Assembly (NCBI GenBank): GCA_903890265.1
Contig: CAITAM010000253.1
Coordinates: forward strand, 1-13,332
Direction of reading: 5' to 3'
Length of the DNA: 13,332 bases
From: an uncultured Pseudomonadota bacterium
GTDB lineage: Bacteria > Pseudomonadota > Gammaproteobacteria > Steroidobacterales > Steroidobacteraceae
The translations under genes and the position numbers were made by a program. Numbering within the stretch: the first letter of the stretch is position 1; the number at the start of each line of letters is the position of its first letter. Of the stretch, positions 6,924 through 13,332 are shown piece by piece. Under the pieces are notes generated by a model. The model was not told the DNA's origin, searched no databases, and was given only the letters and a program-made list of their open reading frames with translations.

Positions 6924-8240
6924 GTGAGCACACCCCAGAGCCCCAATCCCCGCAGCTTCGTCCGCTGGCGGATCTTCTCGATGCTGGTCGCGGCCGCGGC
7001 GATCGTCTACTTCCAGCAGCGGGCCATCTCCATCGCCGCCGAGCGGATCATGCCGGAGCTGTCGCTCAGCCAGATGCAGATCGGCTGGCTGCAGTGGGCG
7101 TTTGTGCTGAGCTACGGTCTGTTGCAGTTCCCGGGTGGCGTGATCGGCCAGCGGCTCGGCTCGCGCCGGGCCCTGACGATCATGCTGCTCGCGGCGATCG
7201 CGGCCAGCGCGGCGACGCCGCTCATGCCGGCGCTGTTTCGGGGCGACGCGCTGTTCGTCGCGCTCTTCCTGACCCAGTGGGTGCTCGGCATGGCCCACGC
7301 GCCGTTCATGCCGGTGTGCGCGGGCACCATGGAGTCGTGGCTGCCGCCGGGCCGCTGGGCATTGGCACAGGGCATTCATACCTTCGGCTGCCAGGTGGGC
7401 GCGGCGATTGCGCCGCCGCTGCTCGTGATCCTGATCGCAGCCCTCGGCTGGCAGCGGGCACTCTTCCTGGCCGCGCTGCCGCCGCTGGCGCTGGTCGGTC
7501 TGTGGGCGTGGTACGGCCGTGACACCCCCCGCGAGCATCCCTCGGTGACCGCGGCGGAGCTGGCGGGGCTCGACGCCCGCGCCGCACAGCCGCCGAATCA
7601 CAACATCACGTTCGACCGGATCGGCCGGCTGCTGTCCAACCGCAGCATCCTGCTCATCACGATCTCCTACATCGTCATGAACTACGTCTTCTACCTGCTG
7701 TCGACGTGGTCGTTCCTGTACCTCATCCAGGAGCGCCATTTCACCGTGCTGGAGAGCGGGGCGCTCGCCAGCCTGCCGCCGATCGGTGCCGCGATTGGCG
7801 CCGCCCTCGGCGGCGGCTGCACCGACGCGCTGTGCCGGCGGGCCGGGGTGGTCTGGGGGTTCCGTCTGCTGCCGCTGATCGCGCTGCCGGTAGCGGGCAT
7901 CATGCTGCTGGCCGCGGCGTGGAGTCCGCAGGCGGCGGTCGCCGTGGCGGCGCTCACCTTGGCGTACGCCGCGGTCGAGGTCAACGAGGCCTCCTACTGG
8001 GCGGGCACCATGCGCATCGCGCAGGCCGACACGATGGCGGCCACCGGCGTGCTCAACACCGGCGGCAACGTCGGTGGCTGGATCGGGATCCCGATCGTCG
8101 CCTACCTCTCCGGCCACGGCCTGTGGACGACGGCCTTTGTCATCGGCTCCCTGTGCACGGTCCTCGCCGCCGTGCTCTGGCTGGCGGTCGACGTCTCCGA
8201 GCCGCTCGTCGGCAGCGACGCGGAGCCGGGCGCGGCCTGA
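6924..8240 (+). CDS. MFS transporter, anion:cation symporter (ACS) type
   Basis: This 438-aa protein is an inner-membrane secondary transporter with about twelve hydrophobic segments split 6+6 by a polar loop at about 198-235. ACS-like features are YFQQRAISIAAERIMPELSL (29-48), the following LQWAF/SYGLLQFPGG (57-72) and TGVLNTGGNVGG (374-385) in the second half. The loop between TM2 and TM3, GGVIGQRLGSRR (71-82), has Gln where the classical motif A has Asp. GTG at 6924 is chosen: AAGGA lies 4 nt upstream and the protein then starts just before TM1. The ATG at 6744 would add 60 low-complexity Arg/Pro-rich residues. The substrate is unknown; the family mostly imports organic anions such as sugar acids or aromatic acids. 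It is divergent from pqqA across 227 nt, so shared control is possible but not shown. Confidence 0.9.
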   Translation: MSTPQSPNPRSFVRWRIFSMLVAAAAIVYFQQRAISIAAERIMPELSLSQMQIGWLQWAFVLSYGLLQFPGGVIGQRLGSRRALTIMLLAAIAASAATPLMPALFRGDALFVALFLTQWVLGMAHAPFMPVCAGTMESWLPPGRWALAQGIHTFGCQVGAAIAPPLLVILIAALGWQRALFLAALPPLALVGLWAWYGRDTPREHPSVTAAELAGLDARAAQPPNHNITFDRIGRLLSNRSILLITISYIVMNYVFYLLSTWSFLYLIQERHFTVLESGALASLPPIGAAIGAALGGGCTDALCRRAGVVWGFRLLPLIALPVAGIMLLAAAWSPQAAVAVAALTLAYAAVEVNEASYWAGTMRIAQADTMAATGVLNTGGNVGGWIGIPIVAYLSGHGLWTTAFVIGSLCTVLAAVLWLAVDVSEPLVGSDAEPGAA

Positions 8241-8270
8241 CCGGGCCGCGCACCGCCACCGCGGGCCCGG
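8241..8270. terminator. GC-rich hairpin between convergent MFS and thiolase genes
   Basis: Directly after the MFS stop, CCGGGCC-GCG pairs with CGC-G-GGCCCGG around a 9-nt loop: ten pairs with one bulged G. It lies in the 61-nt gap between two convergent genes and could end transcription from both sides. There is no T-run on either strand, so it is a candidate only. Confidence 0.4.
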
Positions 8271-8301
8271 GCCGCCGCACGGGTCGTGGTCGGTCCGGCC
8301 G

Positions 8302-9483
8302 CTAGACCACTTCGAACAGCGCCGCGGCGCCCATGCCGCCGCCAATGCACATGGTCACGACCACGTGCTTCGCGCCGCGCCGCTTGCCGGCGAGCAGGGC
8401 GTGGCCGACCAGGCGCTGGCCGCTCATGCCGTAGGGGTGGCCGATCGCGATCGCACCGCCGTCGACGTTGAGGCGCTCGTCCGGGATACCGAGCGTGTCG
8501 CGGCAGTAGAGCACCTGCACCGCAAACGCCTCGTTGAGCTCCCAGAGGTCGATGTCGGCCACCTTAAGACCGGTGCGCTTGAGAAGCTTCGGTACCGCAA
8601 ACACCGGACCAATGCCCATGACGGTCGGATCGCAGCCGGCGACCGCGAAGCCGCGGAAAATCCCGAGCGGGGTCAGTCCCCGGCTGGCGGCGAGGTCCGC
8701 GCTCATGACGACACAGGCGCCGGCGCCGTCGGAAAACTGGCTCGCGTTACCGGCGGAGATCACGCCGCCCGGCAGGGCGGGCTTCAGCGTCGCCAGCACG
8801 TCGGCCGTCGTACCCGGGCGCAGCCCCTCGTCGACCGATACCGTGACCTCCTTCGACATCAACCGGCCGGTGGCCTTGTCCATGGTCGCGGTCGTCACGG
8901 TGATGGGCGCGATCTCGTCCGTGAACGCCCCGGCGTCCTGCGACGCGCAGGCGCGCTGCTGGCTGCGCGCGCCGTACTCGTCCATGCGCTCGCGCGGGAT
9001 GCCGTAGCGCTTGGCGACTTCCTCGGCGGTCTGCAGCATGTTCCAGTAGATGCCGGGTACCCGGGCGGCCAGCGCCGGGTCCTGCGCGAGGTGCTGGTTG
9101 ACCTCGTTCTGCACCACCGAGATCGCCTCGAGACCGCCCGCGACAAAGACGTCGGCTTCACCGGCGATGATCCGCTGCGCGGCGAGCGCGATGGTCTGCA
9201 GCCCCGATGAACAGAAGCGATTGACCGTGACGCCGGCGACCGAATCCGGGCAACCTGCCCGCAACGCGATCTGGCGGGCGATGTTCTGGCCCGTCGCCCC
9301 TTCCGGCAGCGCGCAGCCCATCAGCACGTCCTCGACCTCACCGGGTTCGACCTTTGCGCGTTCGAGTGCGGCGGCCACGACGTGGCCACCGAGCGTCGCA
9401 CCGTGCGTCAGGTTGAAGGAGCCGCGCCAGGACTTGGCGAGGGGCGTGCGGGCGGTGGAAACGATGACGGCATCGCGGCTCAT
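8302..9483 (-). CDS. Thiolase (acetyl-CoA acyltransferase/acetyltransferase)
   Basis: This 393-aa protein has the standard degradative or biosynthetic thiolase length. It cleaves 3-ketoacyl-CoA with CoA to acetyl-CoA and a shortened acyl-CoA, or runs in reverse. The nucleophile is C91 in NRFCSSG. NEAFA is at 317-321, the catalytic His is H349 in GHPYGMSG, and the second Cys is C379 in CIGGGMG. All catalytic residues are present. GHPYGMSG differs from the common GHPxGATG form, so it may belong to a less common thiolase branch. The ATG at 9483 overlaps the upstream stop as ATGA, and GGAG at 9491-9494 lies 7 nt before it. Being co-transcribed with the hydratase/dehydrogenase makes beta-oxidation the likeliest role; chain-length preference cannot be read from the sequence. 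Confidence 0.94.
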   Translation of the reverse strand: MSRDAVIVSTARTPLAKSWRGSFNLTHGATLGGHVVAAALERAKVEPGEVEDVLMGCALPEGATGQNIARQIALRAGCPDSVAGVTVNRFCSSGLQTIALAAQRIIAGEADVFVAGGLEAISVVQNEVNQHLAQDPALAARVPGIYWNMLQTAEEVAKRYGIPRERMDEYGARSQQRACASQDAGAFTDEIAPITVTTATMDKATGRLMSKEVTVSVDEGLRPGTTADVLATLKPALPGGVISAGNASQFSDGAGACVVMSADLAASRGLTPLGIFRGFAVAGCDPTVMGIGPVFAVPKLLKRTGLKVADIDLWELNEAFAVQVLYCRDTLGIPDERLNVDGGAIAIGHPYGMSGQRLVGHALLAGKRRGAKHVVVTMCIGGGMGAAALFEVV

Positions 9484-11600
9484 GAGCGTGCTCCGGCAGA
9501 AGTGAACGAACCGCTCGCCAGCGCGAGCTTCCTGATCAGGGGCGCCGGCGTCCAGAACCCCGGATCGCCGTACGGGTTACGAGCGAGCTGCTCCATGCGC
9601 TGCATCACGGCGTACAGGCCGACCTCGTCGGCGTAACACATCGGACCGCCACGCCAGACGGGGAAGCCGTAGCCGGTCAGGTACACGATGTCGATGTCCG
9701 AGGCGCGACTCGCGATGCCTTCCTCCAGGATCTTCGCCCCTTCGTTGACGAGGGCGTACACCAGCCGGTCGACGATCTCGGTCGCGTCGATCTTGCGCGG
9801 CTTGATGGGCAGCGTCGCGCGGTAGCTGCGGATGAGTTCATCGACCACGGGCGCGGAATAGGCCTGGCGATCGCCGGGCTTGTAGTCGTACCAGCCGGCG
9901 CCGGTCTTCTGCCCGAAGCGGCCGAGCTCGCAGAGCCGGTCGGCAAGCTTCGAGTAGGTGATTTCCGGGTGCTCGACGTAACGGCGCTTGCGGATGTGCC
10001 AGCCGATGTCGTTGCCGGCGAGGTCACTCATCCGGAACGGCCCCATCGCAAAGCCGAACGCCTCGACCGCGGCGTCGATTTCCTCCGGGCTCGCGCCTTC
10101 ATCGACCATGAAGAACGCCTGGCGCGAGTACTGCTCGATCATGCGGTTGCCGATGAACCCGTCGCAGACACCCGAGACCACGGCCGTCTTCTTCAGGGCC
10201 TTGGCCAGCTTCATCGTGGTCGCCAGGACGTCCTTCGACGTCGCCGACCCGCGCACGACCTCGAGCAGCCGCATGACGTTCGCCGGGCTGAAGAAATGCG
10301 TGCCGATCACGTCGCCCGGCCGCTTCGTCACGCCGGCGATCGTGTTGATGTCGAGGGTCGAGGTGTTGGTGGCGAGAATCGCGCCCGGCTTCATCGTCGC
10401 ATCGAGCGTGGTGAATACTTTTTCCTTGATCGCCATGTCCTCGAATACCGCTTCGATGACGATATCGGCGCCGGCGATCGCCTCGTAGGACAGCGTCGGC
10501 GTCAGCAGCGCCGCCTTCGCCTGGGCATCCTCGGGCTTCAGGCGGCCTTTCTTCACCTGGCCGGCGTACGTGTCCTGGATGCGCGCGACGCCCTTGTCGA
10601 GCGCGTCCTGGCCGACCTCGAGCAGGAAGACGGGGATGTTGGCGTTGAGGAAGTTGATCGCGATGCCGGTGCCCATGGTGCCGGCGCCGATGACCGCCGC
10701 TGACTGCACGGCGCGCAGCGGGGTGGAGTCCGGGACGTCATCGATCTTGGCCGCCGCCCGTTCGGCGAAGAAGGCGTGCCGGAGCGCGCGTGACTCGGGC
10801 GAGATCAGCAGTTCACCGAACAGGCGCCGCTCGGTGGCGAGGCCCGTCTCGAACGGCTGGGTCGCCGCGGCCTCGATGGCGTCGAGGCATTTCGCGGGGG
10901 CCGGGTAGTTCGGGTACTGGGCCTTCACCATGGTGCGGGCGAAACCGAGGATCGCCTCGACATTGCTGTCCCGCACCCGGCCGTTGCGCGCGAGCGGCAG
11001 CGGCTTGCCCGAGGCCACCTCGGCGGCCTTGTCGGTCGCGAGTTTGACCGCGGCACCGAGCAGGTCGTCGCTGACGACGGCATCGAGCAGCGGGCTGCCC
11101 TTGAAGAGCTTCGCCGGTACCGGTTCACCGCCGAGGATGACGTTGATCGCGTTCTCGACCCCGATCAGGCGCGGCAGGCGCTGGGTGCCGCCGGCACCGG
11201 GCAGCAGCCCGATCTTGACCTCGGGCAGGCCGAGCTTCGCGGATTCGAGGGCGACCCGGTAATGGCAGCCCAGTGCCACCTCGAGGCCGCCGCCGAGGCA
11301 GGTGCCCTCGATGGCCGCCACCACGGGCTTCGGCGAGTTTTCGATCGCCGTGATGACGTTGTGCAGCGTCGGCGCTGCAAACATCGCCGGCGTGTTGAAC
11401 TCCTTGATGTCCGCACCCGCCGAGAACAGGCCGTTCTGGCCCGCAATGACGATGGCGGCCACCGCGCTGTCGGCCACGGCGGCGTTGACGCCCTCGGTCA
11501 GGGCGCGCCGGGTGTCGGCACCCAGACTGTTGACGGGTGCCGCGCCGAAGCGGAGTACCGCGACCGCGCCGAGGCGCTCCACGAGCAAGTTACTGGCCAT
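9480..11600 (-). CDS. Bifunctional enoyl-CoA hydratase/3-hydroxyacyl-CoA dehydrogenase (FadB/EHHADH-like)
   Basis: This 706-aa cytosolic beta-oxidation enzyme hydrates trans-2-enoyl-CoA and then oxidises L-3-hydroxyacyl-CoA with NAD. The N-terminal crotonase domain (about 1-190) has the oxyanion stretch FSAGADIKEF (59-68) and both catalytic glutamates, E107 in GGGLEVALG and E127 in LGLPEVKIG. The Rossmann domain (about 298-475) begins AAVIGAGTMGTG (301-312). The dehydrogenase dyad is H435 in GTHFFSP and E447 in RLLEVV, with the same 12-residue spacing as E. coli FadB. Two C-terminal helical dehydrogenase domains follow (about 478-575 and 605-695). ATG at 11600 is chosen because the family N-terminus fits there; a longer form from 11807 adds low-complexity residues. 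The Shine-Dalgarno is weak. It is the first gene of the operon with the thiolase. Confidence 0.94.
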   Translation of the reverse strand: MASNLLVERLGAVAVLRFGAAPVNSLGADTRRALTEGVNAAVADSAVAAIVIAGQNGLFSAGADIKEFNTPAMFAAPTLHNVITAIENSPKPVVAAIEGTCLGGGLEVALGCHYRVALESAKLGLPEVKIGLLPGAGGTQRLPRLIGVENAINVILGGEPVPAKLFKGSPLLDAVVSDDLLGAAVKLATDKAAEVASGKPLPLARNGRVRDSNVEAILGFARTMVKAQYPNYPAPAKCLDAIEAAATQPFETGLATERRLFGELLISPESRALRHAFFAERAAAKIDDVPDSTPLRAVQSAAVIGAGTMGTGIAINFLNANIPVFLLEVGQDALDKGVARIQDTYAGQVKKGRLKPEDAQAKAALLTPTLSYEAIAGADIVIEAVFEDMAIKEKVFTTLDATMKPGAILATNTSTLDINTIAGVTKRPGDVIGTHFFSPANVMRLLEVVRGSATSKDVLATTMKLAKALKKTAVVSGVCDGFIGNRMIEQYSRQAFFMVDEGASPEEIDAAVEAFGFAMGPFRMSDLAGNDIGWHIRKRRYVEHPEITYSKLADRLCELGRFGQKTGAGWYDYKPGDRQAYSAPVVDELIRSYRATLPIKPRKIDATEIVDRLVYALVNEGAKILEEGIASRASDIDIVYLTGYGFPVWRGGPMCYADEVGLYAVMQRMEQLARNPYGDPGFWTPAPLIRKLALASGSFTSAGARS

Positions 11601-11800
11601 GAGCTTTGATGCACTCCCGAGTGAGACCCCGCGACCGCGGCCGAGACCGTCGGTGACGATGGCAGGTGACAGAAATTCTACGCCCGTCCCGTGACCGCTG
11701 CCGGGGCTTGGCGGTGGCAGGCAACGTGACGGTGCAATCATCGCCGCACTGCGGCATGGACTTACGCTACGCTCGCGTTTTGTCACGACCGAGGTCGTCC
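11601..11800. promoter_or_regulatory. Divergent promoter region between beta-oxidation operon and LssY-domain gene
   Basis: This 200-nt gene-free stretch must drive both directions. For the leftward operon, TAGAAT (minus strand, 11675-11680) matches the -10 consensus at five of six positions, about 75 nt before the ATG, but no good -35 is visible. For the rightward gene no clear pair was found; TACGCT appears twice at 11763-11773. GGTGAC occurs at 11652-11657 and again at 11665-11670 beside the candidate -10. No recognisable FadR- or PsrA-like palindrome was identified. Confidence 0.3.
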
Positions 11801-13096
11801 ATGACACGCCGCCGACAGCGCCTGGTACGGCTCGCGATTCTGGCCCTGCTGCTGGCCGGGCTCACCGCGTTCCTCGGCGGGCCGACGCGGCCGGCGCCGC
11901 TTGATCTCGCGGCGCTGGGCGAGGGGGCGAGCGTCGAGCAGCGCGGTGAACTCTCGGTCCGGGTGCGCGCGCTGACCGATGCCGAAGCGCGCGAGGTGCT
12001 CGGCGGACGTCTGCGACCGATCGGCATCCAGGCCGTCTGGATCGAGGTGCACAATGCCGGTGCGCGCGGCGTCCGCTACCTGCCGATCCTGACCGACCCC
12101 GATTACTTCGCGCCGCAGGAAGTCGCGCAGCAGCTGCACGGCTGGCTCACACCGCTGACCAATGCCGCGATCGACGCACGGCTGGCAGAGACGTCGATGC
12201 CGCTCTACGTGCCGCCGGGCGGCACGGCCCGCGGGTTTGTCTACACGCACGCCGACGGCGGGCTGAAGCTCATCAACGTCGGGCTGCTGCAAGCGGACCG
12301 CGCCGAGCGGTTCCGCTTCGTGGCGCGGATACCGGGCCGCGAGTACGCGGTGCAGCGCGTCGACTTCGCCGCGCTGTACGGCCCCGACGGCCGCGTCGAT
12401 CTGGACCTCGAGGGCCTGCACGAGCGGCTGAAGCGGCTGCCGTGCTGCGTGACCAATGCCGCTGCCACGGGCGACGGCGACCCGCTCAACCTCGTGGTCG
12501 TCGGGGAGTGGGTCGACACGATGTTCCCGTTCGCCGGCCGCGGCTGGCGGCTGAACGAGCCGGTCGATGCCACGAGCTCGCTGAAGATGGCCAAGGCGTT
12601 CGTGCTGGGCTCGGTCTACGACACGGCACCCGTCAGTCCGCTGTACCTCTTCGGCCGCTACCAGGACGTGGCCTTCCAGAAGGCGCGCAGCTCCGTCAGC
12701 CGGCGCAATCACCTGCGCCTGTGGCTGGCGCCGTTCACGGTCGGCGGCCGCTCGGTCTGGGTCGGGCAGATCAGCCGCGACATCGGCGTCAAGCTCACCA
12801 CGGCGTCGTGGTACCTCACGACGCATCGCATCAGCCCGTTCGTCGACGAGGAGCGCGATTACCTGCTGCAGGACCTGATGCTGACGGGCCTCGTCGAGCG
12901 GATCGGCTTCAGCGCCGGTGTCGGCGCGGCGACCGCCGAGTCCGGGCGCACCAACCTGACGCGGGATCCGTACGTCACGGACGGCCTGCGACTGGTGGTC
13001 TTCCTGTCGGACCGCCTGCGCTCGCCGCTCGAGGTCGAATTCCTGCCCTGGGAGCGACCGCCCGGCCTCGGTGCCACGGCAGATCTCCTGAACTAG
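11801..13096 (+). CDS. LssY C-terminal-domain protein with N-terminal membrane anchor/signal
   Basis: This 431-aa protein of unknown molecular function has an N-terminus, MTRRRQRLVR, followed by one hydrophobic helix (about 9-25). That is an uncleaved anchor or signal segment, placing the rest outside the inner membrane. Residues about 205-405 match the LssY_C family: LPCCVTNA (213-220), GDPLNLVVVGEW (226-237), PVSPLYLFGRYQD (277-289), RRNHLRLWLAP (301-311), VWVGQISRDIGV (319-330), VDEERDYLLQD (348-358), DPYVTDGLR (389-397). LssY was named in a Legionella secretion-associated locus, where this domain sits behind a multi-TM PAP2-like part; that part is absent here. Residues about 30-200 are less conserved to my eye. 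The start at 11801 is chosen for GAGG at 11791-11794 and the basic-hydrophobic N-terminus; the reading frame continues upstream to 11666 without family support. Confidence 0.87.
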   Translation: MTRRRQRLVRLAILALLLAGLTAFLGGPTRPAPLDLAALGEGASVEQRGELSVRVRALTDAEAREVLGGRLRPIGIQAVWIEVHNAGARGVRYLPILTDPDYFAPQEVAQQLHGWLTPLTNAAIDARLAETSMPLYVPPGGTARGFVYTHADGGLKLINVGLLQADRAERFRFVARIPGREYAVQRVDFAALYGPDGRVDLDLEGLHERLKRLPCCVTNAAATGDGDPLNLVVVGEWVDTMFPFAGRGWRLNEPVDATSSLKMAKAFVLGSVYDTAPVSPLYLFGRYQDVAFQKARSSVSRRNHLRLWLAPFTVGGRSVWVGQISRDIGVKLTTASWYLTTHRISPFVDEERDYLLQDLMLTGLVERIGFSAGVGAATAESGRTNLTRDPYVTDGLRLVVFLSDRLRSPLEVEFLPWERPPGLGATADLLN

Positions 13097-13113
13097 GGCT
13101 ATCCGCTTCATTT

Positions 13114-13131
13114 TCCGGGACAAATCCCGGA
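13114..13131 (+). terminator. Hairpin downstream of LssY-domain gene
   Basis: TCCGGGA-CAAA-TCCCGGA forms a perfect 7-bp stem with a 4-nt loop, 17 nt after the stop. The following bases are ATCCTTGG, not a T-run, so termination would be partial at best. It stands in the 71-nt gap before the aldehyde dehydrogenase and could be an intercistronic processing or attenuation structure. Confidence 0.35.
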
Positions 13132-13167
13132 TCCTTGGCGGCTGTTCTCACGACACGGGCGGGCACT

Positions 13168-13332
13168 GTGCACAGCAATCTGATCGGCGGTCTCTGGACC
13201 ACGGGCGAGACCCCGGGCGCGGTCGCGGTCGTGAACCCCGCGACGCTGAAGCCCGTGGGCGAGGTGCCTGACCTCGGGCCCGAGGACGTCACGGCGGCGA
13301 TCGCGCAGGCGAAGGCGCTGCGGCCGACGCCG
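13168..13332 (+). CDS. Aldehyde dehydrogenase family protein, N-terminal fragment (runs off right edge)
   Basis: The frame is open from GTG at 13168 to the window end, 55 codons. It reads MHSNLIGGLWTTG, then VVNPATLKPVGEVPDLGP and EDVTAAIAQAKAL. This matches the first beta-strands and helix of NAD(P)-dependent aldehyde dehydrogenases, especially the succinate-semialdehyde dehydrogenase-like group with its NPATxxxxGxVPDLG pattern. The nucleotide-binding and catalytic Cys regions lie beyond the edge, so substrate and activity cannot be judged. GTG is preferred because the IGGxW motif then begins near residue 6; an in-frame TTG at 13135 is an alternative. The ribosome site is weak. It follows the LssY-domain gene on the same strand with a hairpin between them. 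Confidence 0.82.
   Translation, partial: MHSNLIGGLWTTGETPGAVAVVNPATLKPVGEVPDLGPEDVTAAIAQAKALRPTP

Noticed and set aside
6858..8345. Minus-strand 495-aa ORF opposite the MFS gene
   Set aside because: It is rich in Arg, Gln, His and Asp with no membrane or domain pattern, a typical GC-driven antisense ORF.
11601..11807. N-terminal extension of the hydratase/dehydrogenase to 775 aa
   Set aside because: The added residues are low complexity and precede the family's normal N-terminus; the ATG at 11600 gives the expected start.
11783..13123. Minus-strand 446-aa ORF opposite the LssY-domain gene
   Set aside because: It has the same antisense composition bias; the plus strand carries clear LssY_C motifs.

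Overview
The window is very GC-rich and densely coded. Long spurious ORFs run opposite almost every real gene. It looks like the chromosome of a proteobacterium: it has a canonical pqqABCDE operon, a FadB-like multifunctional beta-oxidation protein joined to a thiolase, an LssY C-terminal-domain protein, and GTG starts are common. No phage, IS, CRISPR, tRNA or rRNA signal was seen. I cannot place the organism more precisely from this sequence alone.

Layout, left to right. (1) 1-3246, minus: the first 1082 residues of a large secreted protein that runs off the left edge. It has a signal peptide, then a globular N-terminal domain resembling bacterial EXORDIUM/phosphate-induced-protein relatives with an HExxE...TDP motif, then at least seven four-cysteine Ig-like repeats of two alternating subtypes. 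(2) 3490-6696, minus: a complete pqqA-B-C-D-E operon for the redox cofactor pyrroloquinoline quinone. It includes the 24-codon pqqA, a GC-rich hairpin after pqqA, GTG starts for pqqB, C, D and E, and stop/start overlaps between B/C, C/D and D/E. (3) 6924-8240, plus: a 12-TM major facilitator transporter of anion:cation-symporter type, divergent from pqqA. (4) 8302-11600, minus: a two-gene fatty-acid oxidation operon in which a 706-aa enoyl-CoA hydratase/3-hydroxyacyl-CoA dehydrogenase precedes a thiolase with an ATGA overlap. (5) 11801-13096, plus: a membrane-anchored or exported LssY C-terminal-domain protein. (6) 13168 to the right edge, plus: the first 55 codons of an aldehyde dehydrogenase.

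Functionally, PqqA is the peptide substrate, PqqD presents it, PqqE cross-links Glu16 to Tyr20, PqqB hydroxylates the tyrosine-derived part and PqqC performs the final ring closure and oxidation. PQQ normally serves periplasmic alcohol or sugar dehydrogenases, and none is encoded here. The beta-oxidation pair can perform the last three steps of a beta-oxidation cycle. The aldehyde dehydrogenase at the edge would suit alcohol or aldehyde oxidation, but its link to PQQ is conjecture.

The least ordinary item is the large secreted repeat protein: its N-terminal domain, alternating domain architecture and fixed cysteine spacing deserve attention. The rest is recognisable metabolism with some noteworthy regulatory and translational details.
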